This document shows, piece after piece, positions 51,201 through 58,477 of a stretch of 64,000 nucleotides of DNA. The stretch covers positions 1,798,001 through 1,862,000 of the forward strand of contig OY969891.1 in the NCBI GenBank assembly GCA_963704355.1, in the 5' to 3' direction. How positions within the stretch are numbered: position 1 is the stretch's first letter; the number at the start of each line of letters is the position of its first letter. The notes beneath the pieces were generated by a model. It searched no databases. It was given only the letters and a program-made list of their open reading frames with translations, and was not told where the DNA came from. This stretch comes from Bog-473 sp963704355. Lineage in GTDB: Bacteria > Actinomycetota > Acidimicrobiia > Acidimicrobiales > RAAP-2. A program made the translations under genes and the position numbers.

Positions 51201-53151
51201 CGCGTGGAGCACGCCGGTCAAGGTCGGCTCCACGGCCTTCCCCGCCGTGTCGTGCCCCGCCGCTAACAGCTGCACGCTGGGCACCGCAACAGGCGGAGCC
51301 CGCACCTTCGGACCAGCGACCTGGAGCACTGCCGCCAGCATCGACGGTACGACGAGCCTCAACGGCCTCTCGTGTGCGACGTCGACTCAGTGCATAGCGG
51401 TCGATGGCGCCGGCAATGCCCTCAGCTACAACGGGACCGCCTGGACCACCGCCAGCATCGACGGCACGACCGCCCTCGACGCCGTGTCGTGTCCGACGAC
51501 CACATTCTGCGCGGCGGTCGATGCCTCGGGCAACGCGCTCACCTACAACGGCACCACGTGGACCGCGGCGGCGAACATCGACGGCACCACCGCGCTCACC
51601 TCCGTGTCGTGTACGAGTGCGAGCTTCTGCACGGCGGTGGACAATTCGGGCAACGCGCTGACCTACAACGGGACGACCTGGAGCGCGGCGACCAGCGTCG
51701 ACCCGGGTGGATCCCTCAAGAGCGTCTCCTGCACGACCGCCTACGATCAGAGCACCCAAGGCAGCGAGCCCTTCTGTGCCGCCGTCGATGGGTCGGGGAA
51801 CGCGCTCAGCTACGCCAATGGGACGTGGACGACCACCAACGTCGATTCCTCGAATGCGTTCCGCGCTGTCTCGTGTGCAGGCGCCACCTTCTGCGTAGCG
51901 GTCGACACGTCGGGTCACGAGCTCTCCTTCAACGGGATGAGTTGGAGTGCACCGGTCTTGATCGATACGGCGGGCCACACCATCACCTCGGTATCGTGCG
52001 CGAGCTTCGCCTCGTGCCAGGCGGTCGACGGGGTCGGCTTCGAGATGTCCTCCAACGGGTCGACGTGGAGACCGAGGACCGACATCGACGGCGCCAAGAC
52101 GATCACATCGGTCTCGTGTGCTGCTCCGGGATCCTGCGTGGCGGTCGACAGCTCCGGCAATGCCCTGACCTATTCGGCGCCCCTTTCAACGGGCCAGTTC
52201 ACCTGGGACACCAACAGTCCGTTAACCGTCGTGCTCTCCGACGGGGCCAACGACTACATCTACGGACCGAACGGAACCCCGGTCGAACAGGTGTCCCTCG
52301 CCACCTCGACGCCGACGTATCTGGCCTACAACGCCTCGGACTCGAGCTGGGTGGCGACCAACGGCGCCGGCGACGAGACGGGGTTCTGGGGCTACGACGC
52401 CTTCGGCACGCTCGCCTTCGGCAATCCTCAGAGTGCGTTCGGCTACGCCGGCCAGTACAGCGATGCCACCACGGGACTCTCCAACATGCGAGCCCGGTGG
52501 TATGAGCCCGAGACGGGTGGGTTTACGACGAGGGATCCGCTGTTCTCGCAGACGGATCAGGCGTACGCCTACGCCGGAGACGACCCAGTTAACCAGTCGG
52601 ACCCGAGTGGCATGTTGCCCTTGGGCCCTGCAGGCCTCGCTTGCTTGCTTGATCCCGAGTTGGAACCGGAATGCGAGGCCGTTGCGAATCCGTCACCCGA
52701 ACCAGTTCCGAACCCGGTACCAACTCCGACCTTGCAAGCACCTCCTTGCCCGAGCCGGCACCACAACAACTACATCCCTCCGGGTGCTGGGAGCCCTCCA
52801 ACGAGCCCCGAGAACCAGTGGGTTGTTCGCGGTGGCGTAGCAAGCGATGAGCAGAACTGGTTGAGAAAGCCGGACGAATGGACCCAGACACCGGTGGGAC
52901 CGGTCGTTACTGGGGCTTCCGTCAACACATCTTCCTATGGCAGTTATGTGCCCCTGCGTACCCTCGCATCAGACTTGCCGAATAACCAAGTGGGTTACAC
53001 CTCGAAGGCAATTTTGAACGCGATCGGTGCGATTGTTGTGCCCGATCCTGAGGTTGGTAAGCCATATCACGCTTTGCTCTTCATGGTTCAGGTGCAAATC
53101 GCGACAAAGCTCTTCGTTGTTCAGAAAAAAACGGATCTACCGAACGTCTGA
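45241..53151 (+). CDS. Giant secreted RHS/YD-repeat protein with inserted propeller-like repeats and variable C-terminal tip
   Basis: 2636 residues from GTG 45241, which has GGAGGGG 4 nt upstream (the TTG at 45175 lacks one). Order: signal peptide (about 30-65); Gly-rich region (about 120-350); DUF6531-like start VDPVNAIDGDFYQSATDLTV near 394; YD repeats to about 1745, interspersed with paired-Cys inserts (for example VYCTVAPADYAQSISCP); 14 repeats of about 40 residues (about 1748-2313) with the pattern VSC-x5-FCxAVD; then the RHS core DYIYGPNGTPVEQV and NMRARWYEPETGGFTTRDPL to DDPVNQSDPSGM near 2458. The last roughly 175 residues (RGGVASDEQNWLRKP... VGKPYHALLF) are an unrecognised tip in the position of polymorphic-toxin domains. 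A candidate immunity gene follows. Confidence 0.9.
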   Translation: MSVREESCRVLRQHKSRAEVRSVGRFGTGHSLLCGCVLASLLMASMFATISIATTEMTAVGASGPTLPTTYSYTDSTVTWGPWSSDETIEILAVGAAGGSDLFADNSSTGGEMLGGDGAAEMATLTVPTGDSLTIAAGGAGGNALSNGVGAAGYNGGAAGRGGNLGTPGGGGGGGASSVTESGTGGSTALVVASGGGGAGGSDCSNHGLYCSTYYGDEFPQQGGAGGAGGISAGVPGGAGQSGSEPGGGGGGGGVTSGTSGSGGAGGSGDGNCSGDPGGAGAGGPGEGPCYDWAGVGGGGGGGYYGGGGGGGGGGNGNPGGAGGGGGGGSSYVVAGATGLQSEAGTNAGAGYVEIGSPGSLSLPLVGGAVTAANGQGGGPTTWCGCVGATPTVDPVNAIDGDFYQSATDLTVPGPGVPLGFVRTYDANMAQISGGVSNPSDLGPGWTDNLAMNIASVPGMATVTEADGAEVQFTPSNTNTAWCQSADNYCPLAPRDISTLNQNTDGTWTFTDDLSSPLTYTFTSSGQLSKIANAAGQSITASTESPGGGTGSAACPSSATSCTVWTSSVTNETLTEVYDAGVLTEVQGYASSGSPASVSFCYYGSTCAAGHGSGLAGSLYSATDPGARTTSYAYDYANSNTALRYDLVTQTNPDQSTIANQYNSAGEVSQQTSPSGVVSTFSYNEIGTPSQPVGAVPGDSTTVTVSPGGGQPSTSTQYTFSSGELASTTVDPGGATQSVTSTLNDPDTGQHASSTDNGNTSTTNLPTPSTPSSYLNAIDPTSTTDALGNTSLYGYTSTNQIWCEVEPAEAANGVVCPSSQLTTPPSPGSSGKPTSNCTAASTQPCLGATFTFYDAAGNPTYVTDPLGNTTQTKYTTAEQPWCQVDAAQYTSAGTSCPSSPPASPPTGTVTGYTTTLYDSSDRETSVTNPLGATTTYGYHDTTYPDSATKVVDPEGDTTLIYHNDADQPTRQVETAPAGAFSATTITAYDAAGRVFCTMSPLGYAEENDTDTCPSTEPTSPPSPSSDTNPGPYPGAQVTIYNGSGQPTYQINAVGGVTQTAYDGAGNVYCTVAPADYAQSISCPAVGAAWTAGITLTSYDANGRAVSVTNPLGGVTATTYDASSNVTQTTIESNNSSADPNIVTSYGYDADNRLTSTTVDPGGGTLQQETKQSYDPDSNVFCSVSANAVAGASFQCPTWQDTWIAAPPSPTSLYSSTPTAAQANDVTTTFYDADNNQVQSTNPDVETTVDVNDPDGRTICQSDPTNVAAWLKTNPTGTYPYLCTSPPPSSGVTATVYDQIGDVTSSTDQVGDVTKYTYTPDGSVQTMEDPGSNTTTDCYYYESGTSPCSTAAPSAGGLGSDLYQSTTPDTAKDASGEVTTTTYFPGGQRDATTAGSATTPAGTTTDAYDPAGDLTSVQYLNTGSGYGVPSDLAYTYNQDGTRATMTDGSGTTKYAYDDNGDVTSTQLVANAGLSNQTTSYGYFSTGVQASVSYPAYGTYSAPTVNYTYDATGAMATETDWLGNEVTFSHDGDGNSTAQDNAVSTANPNGTSSTTWSYDPADQNLGASSTLAQTCGGSETLNQNYDPSASPRNPDGQLTEYDTSYAGSCSGQGSMERDYSYDAAGRVTYQGTSPQGSNPANIGYNAAGDATTISNHASGGTYDTYTQSYDAAGELTAQTPQSNSGGISTGYGYDTLGDQTQVTVNSGTTVESSYGYTQAGQLASATTPGGNAAYLDQGDGLEAATTATGSVWGAVKSVDGTNSINGVSCTTTSFCMAVDAAGNALSENGTTWGSAASIDGTNALKAVSCVTSSFCVAVDGVGNALTYNGTSWSSASDVDGTKSLNSVSCASTSFCVAVDSSGNALTYNGSTWSSASIDGTTVLDGISCPSTSFCVAVDHVGNELTYANGSWSSATNVDGTRILESVSCADSSFCVAVDGHGQDVMFNGTSWSTPVSIDSTRTFDSVSCSSSAACQAVDASGYVVAYNGAAWSTPVKVGSTAFPAVSCPAANSCTLGTATGGARTFGPATWSTAASIDGTTSLNGLSCATSTQCIAVDGAGNALSYNGTAWTTASIDGTTALDAVSCPTTTFCAAVDASGNALTYNGTTWTAAANIDGTTALTSVSCTSASFCTAVDNSGNALTYNGTTWSAATSVDPGGSLKSVSCTTAYDQSTQGSEPFCAAVDGSGNALSYANGTWTTTNVDSSNAFRAVSCAGATFCVAVDTSGHELSFNGMSWSAPVLIDTAGHTITSVSCASFASCQAVDGVGFEMSSNGSTWRPRTDIDGAKTITSVSCAAPGSCVAVDSSGNALTYSAPLSTGQFTWDTNSPLTVVLSDGANDYIYGPNGTPVEQVSLATSTPTYLAYNASDSSWVATNGAGDETGFWGYDAFGTLAFGNPQSAFGYAGQYSDATTGLSNMRARWYEPETGGFTTRDPLFSQTDQAYAYAGDDPVNQSDPSGMLPLGPAGLACLLDPELEPECEAVANPSPEPVPNPVPTPTLQAPPCPSRHHNNYIPPGAGSPPTSPENQWVVRGGVASDEQNWLRKPDEWTQTPVGPVVTGASVNTSSYGSYVPLRTLASDLPNNQVGYTSKAILNAIGAIVVPDPEVGKPYHALLFMVQVQIATKLFVVQKKTDLPNV
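50485..52182 (+). repeat. Fourteen coding repeats of about 120 bp inside the RHS gene
   Basis: Each unit encodes about 40 residues: a variable beta strand ending in W, then SIDGT, then VSC-x5-6-FCxAVDxxGNALTYNG. I count 14 units, several near-identical at DNA level (units 2-5 and 8-10). Two Cys per unit are kept in nearly all units. Fourteen fits two seven-bladed propellers. The block sits between the last YD repeat and the RHS core motif. Confidence 0.85.
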
Positions 53152-53153
53152 AG

Positions 53154-53432
53154 ATGGATCATCGATTGCCGCATCTCGTTATCCATTACAACGACGGCGC
53201 GCTCGGCAAAGGAACAGGATGGGTAAATCTAGGATCCAAGTGGGGCGACCGTCGGGTTACAAGCGTCTACTACCAGCGGCAGTTCGAGGAGCAGGGCTTT
53301 GCTCCGTCAGAAGGAGACAAGGTTCTAATGCGTGATGCTGACGGAGACATGCCGGACGCCGTAGGTACCCTTCGTTGGAGCGATACGTGGGGGTGGATCA
53401 TCGATTTTGATCCCAGCGACCTACAGGTCTAG
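53154..53432 (+). CDS. Putative immunity protein of the RHS tip
   Basis: 92 residues from ATG 53154, two bases after the RHS stop, so it is almost certainly cotranslated with the toxin-like tip. It is small, acidic, cytoplasmic and strand-rich (VIHYNDGALGKGTGWVNLGSKWGD... LRWSDTWGWIIDFDPSD), with no signal peptide. Size and position match immunity proteins of polymorphic toxin systems. I do not recognise the family, so the role is inferred from context only. Its last base is the first base of the orphan cassette GTG. Confidence 0.65.
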   Translation: MDHRLPHLVIHYNDGALGKGTGWVNLGSKWGDRRVTSVYYQRQFEEQGFAPSEGDKVLMRDADGDMPDAVGTLRWSDTWGWIIDFDPSDLQV

Positions 53433-53920
53433 TGACAGGAGCCGGAGATGACCCGGTGAACGAGAGCGATCCGACAGGAATGGATCCTGCCGGTAGCACG
53501 GCTGTACTGACGGCCTCCGGATTGGCTTCTAAACCCTGTCCAATTGGAGTCAGTGGTCCGACGACGAATCTCGTCGTGTCGACGACAGTTGACCTTGCGT
53601 CGATCTCGCCGGTTGTTATCTCCGCTCCCGCCGCACAACCCTCGTCGATCGCGGTGGCTTTACCATCGTTCGGAACCAACTACAGCCCGGCGGGCTGCGA
53701 AGTGAAGGTTGACTATCCACACCTTGCCAAGTCTCTTGGGTATGGATCCGTCAAGGTGAACGCAGACGTTCACTGCAACTACCCGGTTGAAGAATTGGGA
53801 CTGTACGTGTGGCTCTACAAGACAGGATTCTTCTGGGATTACCTTCAGGCCCAAAGGGGCGCCCCTCCTGTGCAATTCCAACGCGATATATCCAACAAGG
53901 GGACCTTTGTTGACTGCACT

Positions 53921-53926
53921 TCTAAG
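53921..53926 (+). repeat. Left target-site duplication of the IS
   Basis: TCTAAG; its partner is at 54862-54867. The two copies flank the IS5-type element exactly. Confidence 0.75.
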
Positions 53927-54861
53927 TGACTGTCGCGATTATTTCCCCAGCGCGATCACCCGATCGACGATTGGGTGAGTCGGCGCAAGAGATGCCTGCT
54001 ATGAGCAGCCCAGATGAAGCCCTCGGTCACGACCGGATCGCGCTCGTAGTCGACCTGGAGCCGTCTGCTGTTCATGAGCCAGGCCCAGGTGCGCTCAACG
54101 ATCCAGCGTTTCGGGAGTGCTTTGAATTGGCCGGGGTGGATGCGGTTCACCACTTCGACTCCGACGTGATGGTGTCGGCAGTGGTCGATGAAGGTGCGCT
54201 TGAAGCCGGCGTCGCACCAGAGTTTGGCAAAGCGTGTGGTGCGGTTGCGGGCACGGTCGGCCACCGTGATTCCGCCGACGTTGTCCGAGATGCTCGCCGC
54301 CACGACGGTGACCGCGATCAGGAGTCCGAGAGTGTCGACGACCCCGAAGGTCTTGCGGCCATTGATCTTCTTTCCGGCGTCAAAACCCTTGGTTTTCTTG
54401 CTCACCGTGGCTGCGGCGCGCACCGAGCGGGCATCGACGATGCCCGCCGACGGTTCTGCGTTGCGACCCTCTTTTGTGCGCACCGCCGCGGCCAGTCGCT
54501 CGGCGATACGCTCCCAGGTGCCGTCTCTGGACCACTCGAGGTGGTAGCGATGCACGGTGTTCCAGTTCGGGTAACTCTTCGGGAGAGCTCGCCACTGACA
54601 GCCGGTCGCCGTCACGTAGAAGATGGCGTCCACCACTCGGCGGCGATCCACCTTGACCGGACGGCCCATCGATCCCGACGTCCAATACGGAGCAACCAGA
54701 TCGGCGATGAGTTCCCACTCTTCATCGCTCATGTCGCCGTGCGTCGTTCGCCAAGTGCGCGCTGCTCCAACCGGGTCCGATTCCATACCGAACGCTACGC
54801 GATGACCGGACCCTCACAGGGACTATTTGCACGATGACATGCCACAATTTTCCGAACAGAC
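53927..54861. mobile_element. IS5-family insertion sequence, 935 bp
   Basis: The element lies between TCTAAG repeats (53921-53926, 54862-54867) and carries one transposase gene on -. The termini are only imperfect inverted repeats: GACTGTCG at the left (53928 onward) against GTCTGTTCG read inward from the right end. Removing it with one repeat restores the orphan cassette reading frame, which fixes both ends independently of the repeats. Confidence 0.8.
53956..54786 (-). CDS. IS5-family DDE transposase
   Basis: 276 residues from ATG 54786 (MSDEEWELIADL at residue 19 is an alternative start). The N-terminal DUF4096-like part has YWTSGSMGRPVKVDRRRVVDAIFYVTATG and CQWRALPKSYPNWNTVHRY. The DDE catalytic residues are in GIVDARSVRAA, KLWCDAGFKRTF and RWIVERTWAWLM. 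All are intact and the frame is whole, so the element may still be mobile. Family assignment rests on the motif order and size. Confidence 0.9.
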   Translation of the reverse strand: MESDPVGAARTWRTTHGDMSDEEWELIADLVAPYWTSGSMGRPVKVDRRRVVDAIFYVTATGCQWRALPKSYPNWNTVHRYHLEWSRDGTWERIAERLAAAVRTKEGRNAEPSAGIVDARSVRAAATVSKKTKGFDAGKKINGRKTFGVVDTLGLLIAVTVVAASISDNVGGITVADRARNRTTRFAKLWCDAGFKRTFIDHCRHHHVGVEVVNRIHPGQFKALPKRWIVERTWAWLMNSRRLQVDYERDPVVTEGFIWAAHSRHLLRRLTQSSIG

Positions 54862-54867
54862 TCTAAG
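54862..54867 (+). repeat. Right target-site duplication of the IS
   Basis: TCTAAG, matching 53921-53926. Confidence 0.75.
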
Positions 54868-54984
54868 GCGCAGAGCACTTTCTATGGGAAGGCCACCGGT
54901 TCCTCGATTGAGAACGGCACCGAGTACACGGCAACCGTTGAGTCCGATGATCGCAGTATCGCCTGCGGGACTTGATCACCCTTG

Positions 54985-55308
54985 ATGGAAGACCCGGAAC
55001 GCGAACCGACAGATGAAACGGGGGCACTGGCCTTCATTGATCGCGAACCGGACTTGGTCGATCATGGGGTCAGTGTGCTCGTTGCGGAGGACCACTGGTC
55101 GTACGCTGACGAAGCGGGTCGGGTTGAGTTTTGGATTCGGCGTCATCGTTTCCGAAAGACGACGTTGGATGACGAAACCACACTCCCGAATGGCTCGAAA
55201 GGTCGGGGGAGCGTCGTTCTCTCTGGGAGCCAGCTGAGCCCGCCCTTCAACTCTCTCAGGTTCTACGTGGCAGCTCGCCTGGCGGCAGTTCGACCACAAG
55301 TGGAATAG
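54985..55308 (+). CDS. Hypothetical protein after the orphan cassette
   Basis: 107 residues from ATG 54985, ten bases after the cassette stop. Acidic N-terminal half (DPEREPTDETGALAFIDREPD) and a basic middle (EFWIRRHRFRKTT). No signal or membrane segment. The position immediately downstream of an RHS C-terminal cassette is where its immunity gene would be, but the protein has no recognisable family and I rate that role as a guess. Confidence 0.5.
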   Translation: MEDPEREPTDETGALAFIDREPDLVDHGVSVLVAEDHWSYADEAGRVEFWIRRHRFRKTTLDDETTLPNGSKGRGSVVLSGSQLSPPFNSLRFYVAARLAAVRPQVE

Positions 55309-55323
55309 CCGAGGAGAGAGAAC

Positions 55324-55576
55324 CTGGAATCCCGTCTGTCTCGGACCCGAAAGCTCTTCGTTCTAGCGTTGGTCGTGTGGACCGCGTTGATGGTGGTTTG
55401 CGATCCTTTCAGAGGTCTTGATCGCCCGACGACCCAATGTCACAACGACGTCCGAGACGATCGTCTTGACGAGTCTGATATGGGCATGGATCATCGGGAA
55501 CGGAGTCATCGTCGCGACGATGCTGCTGATGCGACGAAGAATGCGTAGGCGCCAATCCCTTGTCGGAAATGGCTGA
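55324..55576 (+). pseudogene. Small two-helix membrane protein, frameshifted
   Basis: One frame (from about 55324) encodes RKLFVLALVVWTALMVVCDPF, a first membrane helix. Near 55410 the sense moves to the next frame, giving EVLIARRPNVTTTSETIVLT, then SLIWAWIIGNGVIVATMLLM and a basic tail ending at TGA 55574-55576. Both halves look like real membrane protein and neither frame is good alone. No start codon with a Shine-Dalgarno is clear. Function unknown. Confidence 0.4.
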
Positions 55577-55968
55577 CGGCACCTCCGGGACATCGTTGGC
55601 GAACGTCGGCTCGAGCGTTGCCGCGGGGGTGGCTGCGCTCTGTGACCTGGCGATTTTGGCAATAGCCGGCTTCATTTTCATCTGGGCAGTTTGGATCGCT
55701 GCGGGGGTCTGGCCGAGCTACTGGTGGCTGACGGCGCTTGCGGGGTTGGTTGGTCTGGGCGCTGTCTTCGCGGTGGGTGCGGCGGTTCTGCTCGTCTTGC
55801 CGGAGGATCGGGCGGGCTTCAGCGCGCCGACTCTGCGGCGAGTTGCGTTTGCCCTCCTTGCTGATTTGTCACGTGACCAGAACTTGGGATTCCACCGCCA
55901 TTGGAAGTCTTGTGGCTTCAGTTGCCGTCCTCATTGTCGTGGGAATCACCGTCCCATCCTTCTTTTGA
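55569..55968 (+). pseudogene. Small three-helix membrane protein, frameshifted
   Basis: ATG 55569 overlaps the preceding stop. The first frame gives two helices (LAILAIAGFIFIWAVWIAAGVW and LTALAGLVGLGAVFAVGAAV). Near 55865 the protein-like sense passes to another frame, GSLVASVAVLIVVGITVPSFF, a third helix ending at TGA 55966-55968. The original frame runs on to 56051 as Arg/His-rich shadow. It belongs with the preceding broken gene; both are decaying. Confidence 0.4.
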
Positions 55969-56051
55969 ACCCCTGCCGCCGCCTCGGCCGGCAGGTGACG
56001 ACGGCGCTCGTCGACGACGTTGCTGTCGGCGTCGTGGACGGCGATCTGTGA

Positions 56052-56729
56052 GGACTTCCTCTACCTGATCGCGAACACCGAAGACTTTCGCCCCGGCCCC
56101 CCGACGCCTTCTCTGCACCTATCTCGCCGCTCTCCCCAGCGCCGCTCCCGCACTACCCCCTACCCGTCCAGGGGCCATTCATGGTCCACCCCCGACCGTC
56201 CGTCACAGCCCGGAAATACCTTGAACACGATTTCAACACCGACACCTGACGCTTACCCGAGGTGCCTACTCGTCTGCGTGCCCCCGGCCGGCTGCCGCCG
56301 ATGTCAGCACCATGACACCTTGATGGTCAGCGCGTCCCGGTCCATCCGTGGTCGTTCGCCGGCGTCCGCCAAATCGATGACTTGACGTTCTTGATCGCCG
56401 CCATCCTCCAAGACACCCTCGGTCAGATTCCCAAGCCTGATGGTCGGGGCGATTGCAGTTGGACTGCGGTTCGTATTGTGTCCTCCAAGGTCCACCAAGT
56501 TGCACTCATAATGTAATTACTCCAGATATACGGCCGATAAGTTGGCTGTAAATACGACATGGCATTAGTCAAATGACAATAGGTCCATTTTTGTCTTCAA
56601 CCTGAAAAGGTTCTAACTCCTCAAGGACGACCTTGAGGGCCTTACTAGAACCCTGAGGGCCCATTACTTAGATGGTTGCAATCAAGACTAGGGAGGTCGA
56701 TGCTAGATGTATTGACTTGAGCAGCTACT
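56052..56729. other. About 680 bp without a supported gene
   Basis: The first half is GC-rich with short overlapping frames; a - strand acidic frame (56304-56495, from a GTG) is the best of them but lacks a ribosome-binding site. From about 56500 the composition turns clearly AT-rich, marking the left edge of a differently derived island. No RNA gene is recognised. Confidence 0.45.
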
Positions 56730-57681
56730 GTGCCATATGCAATTAATAATGAATACGGAGTAGAGCAACTCATCGAAGACGGCGAGCAGTTTTTAAGATG
56801 GGCGCGTGAACATGGTGCACGTATCGGCAATGGGTCGTGGCTTGAGCTGACGCTAAGCCGCCTCAGGCGAGTGATGAATACCGGAGATGATAATCGCAAG
56901 GAGATATTCAAGGAAGTTTATGCAAACGAGGTAGTAGAGAGAAGTTTATGCAAACGAGGTAGTAGAGAGCCAGCATAATATAGCGGACTTACTACATCTC
57001 AGGCATATTATGCAGAACCTTGGTCCTCAGAATGAAAAGGTGCTCAGCTCGAAGTTAAATGAGATTTTAAAAGGGCCGACATCGACGCGCTCCGAAACGT
57101 CTGACAACGCCCATGCACGTAACATACGTTTCGAATTGGGTGTAGCCGCCCGCTTGAATAGCCTCGGGATACCCTCTCAATTGAAGGAGCCCAATCCAGA
57201 TATTGAGTCAAGATGGAAGGGCAAGAGGGTTGCCATAGAGTGCAAGCGGCTTTATACATCTGACAAGTTGACTGAGCGAATAGAAGAAGCAGAGTCGCAG
57301 CTACGAAATAGACCGAACAGTAAGGCTGCCGCCCTCAAGATGATATTTGTCGATATGACTCGGATAGTAACTAAGGGGAAATTGCATGCGCATGGTGATC
57401 GCAGTGAAGTCATGAGGGCAATCGTCGATGCCCAGCGCGCAATAGCTCACGATGTTGCTATTATGATGGCAGAGCGAAATATGCGAGACATCGACGCAAT
57501 AGTTCTTGTGTATCAGGATTTTATTGAACCGTTGGCAGATGAGTACATGATATTGGGAGTGACTCAGTCGGCAGTGATTCTAAATGACTTACAGATCCGA
57601 CGTCGTCGTCGCCTAATGAGCAACATGGCAAGGAAGCTAGGACCTGACGCCCTCGCTGCTGCCTCACCTCCAGCCCCATAA
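56730..57681 (+). pseudogene. PD-(D/E)XK nuclease-like protein broken by a 28-bp duplication
   Basis: The frame from GTG 56730 stops at 56978 and a second frame begins before 57010. Removing one of two exact 28-bp tandem copies (56913-56968) fuses them into one 307-residue protein. The N-terminal third is helical. The C-terminal part has the restriction-nuclease pattern: FELGVAARL (Glu), then NPDIESRWKGKRVAIECKRL with Asp and the E-C-K, about 35 residues later, then helices and IDAIVLVYQDF. I infer a nuclease of a defence or anti-plasmid type; the family is unnamed. Codon use is AT-richer than the flanks, which indicates recent acquisition. If translated as is, the second frame (from about 57010) still carries the whole nuclease core. 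Confidence 0.7.
56913..56968 (+). repeat. 28-bp perfect tandem duplication
   Basis: GAAGTTTATGCAAACGAGGT plus eight further bases occupies 56913-56940 and is repeated exactly at 56941-56968. The unit length is not a multiple of three, so it shifts the reading frame of the nuclease-like gene. Confidence 0.9.
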
Positions 57682-57697
57682 GCCTAAGTGCTCATGC

Positions 57698-58420
57698 TTG
57701 GCGATACACCCTAAACATCGGATAATTGGCCGAGTTCTTTCACACCTATTTCCAACAACTCTCCCTAAGGAGTTAATCGTGATTGTCGTTGGTGTCGTGG
57801 TACTTGGAGGGGCGGGGACGCTCCTCATATTTCAAAAGGAGCTACAGGCCTTTTTTGGATTCCTGGCGGTTGCCTTGCCCATTCTGATCGTGATCATTCT
57901 CTTAACTACGCCGAAGCCATCGTCGACTGAGGAACACACCCCATCACCCATCCTTCCCGCAAACCCCGGTCCAGTATCAGCACTTCAGGCCAACTCCGTG
58001 GACAATCTGAGCGCCCTACCCAGTAAGTGCGCCTGCTCGGCTGTTACTCGCCAGATAATACGCTCTGGGTTCTGGCCAAATAGTATGAATGGTGCCGGAA
58101 GTGGATCCGTCACATTCAGGCTAGATGGTGGCCACAAGACTTTTGGAGCCCTAATTGGGATCGACGACATCAAAAATGATGGCGTAGCGTCAGACTGTGA
58201 GAGTGACACTTTTACGATCACCGGTGATAGCGGTACTACGTCTACAACGTTGTGGTCTGGCGCGTTCTCATACGAGCAAGGCGGGTACTACACCGTAAAT
58301 ACCGCAGGGATGGAGAGCGTGACCGTTACTGTGTCATGGACTTGGGACCAGCCAATCCGAGGGGGTAAGGACTATCTAATTCCATGTGCCGCAGTCATTG
58401 GGAACTTCTCAGTTGGATAG
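57698..58420 (+). CDS. Membrane-anchored protein with NPCBM-like beta domain
   Basis: Up to 240 residues; the start is unsure (TTG 57698 is the most upstream, with no clear Shine-Dalgarno). Two hydrophobic helices (LIVIVVGVVVLGGAGTLLIF and FFGFLAVALPILIVIILL, about 25-75), then a Pro/Ser linker and an outside domain of about 140 residues (GSGSVTFRLDGGHKTFGALI, TLWSGAFSYEQGGYYTVNT, TVTVSWTWDQPIRGG) that resembles NPCBM/NEW2-type galactose-binding folds. It lies 16 bp after the nuclease-like gene in the same AT-rich island and probably belongs to the same transferred unit. Its role is unknown. Confidence 0.6.
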   Translation: MAIHPKHRIIGRVLSHLFPTTLPKELIVIVVGVVVLGGAGTLLIFQKELQAFFGFLAVALPILIVIILLTTPKPSSTEEHTPSPILPANPGPVSALQANSVDNLSALPSKCACSAVTRQIIRSGFWPNSMNGAGSGSVTFRLDGGHKTFGALIGIDDIKNDGVASDCESDTFTITGDSGTTSTTLWSGAFSYEQGGYYTVNTAGMESVTVTVSWTWDQPIRGGKDYLIPCAAVIGNFSVG

Positions 58421-58477
58421 CGCCTATCTGCCCAAGCAGCATTTCAGCGACTCTGGGCTTATTGCCCGGAGTCATTT

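Larger units (their letters stand above)
53432..54975 (+). pseudogene. Orphan RHS C-terminal cassette, interrupted by an IS
   Basis: It begins with GAGDDPVNESDPTGM, a short copy of the conserved RHS core end found at residue 2458 of the large protein, and then carries an unrelated C-terminal domain. The frame stops at 53929 just inside an insertion sequence. Joining 53432-53926 to 54868-54975, that is removing the IS and one copy of TCTAAG, gives one frame of 200 residues continuing TFVDCTSK-AQSTFYGKATG and ending DDRSIACGT. The domain has paired Cys and a LYVWLYKTGFFWDYL motif; I have no name for it. It looks like a former tip displaced when the present tip was acquired. Confidence 0.75.

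Noticed and set aside
50485..52182. CRISPR-like array
   Set aside because: The regular units are about 120 bp, in frame, and encode conserved residues; they are protein repeats.
53926..54840. Composite transposon carrying the RHS cassette
   Set aside because: Only one IS copy is present and its target duplication is simple, so it is a single insertion into the cassette.
56304..56498. Small acidic protein on -
   Set aside because: It reads somewhat like protein but has only a TTG/GTG start and no ribosome-binding site; noted in the gap entry instead.
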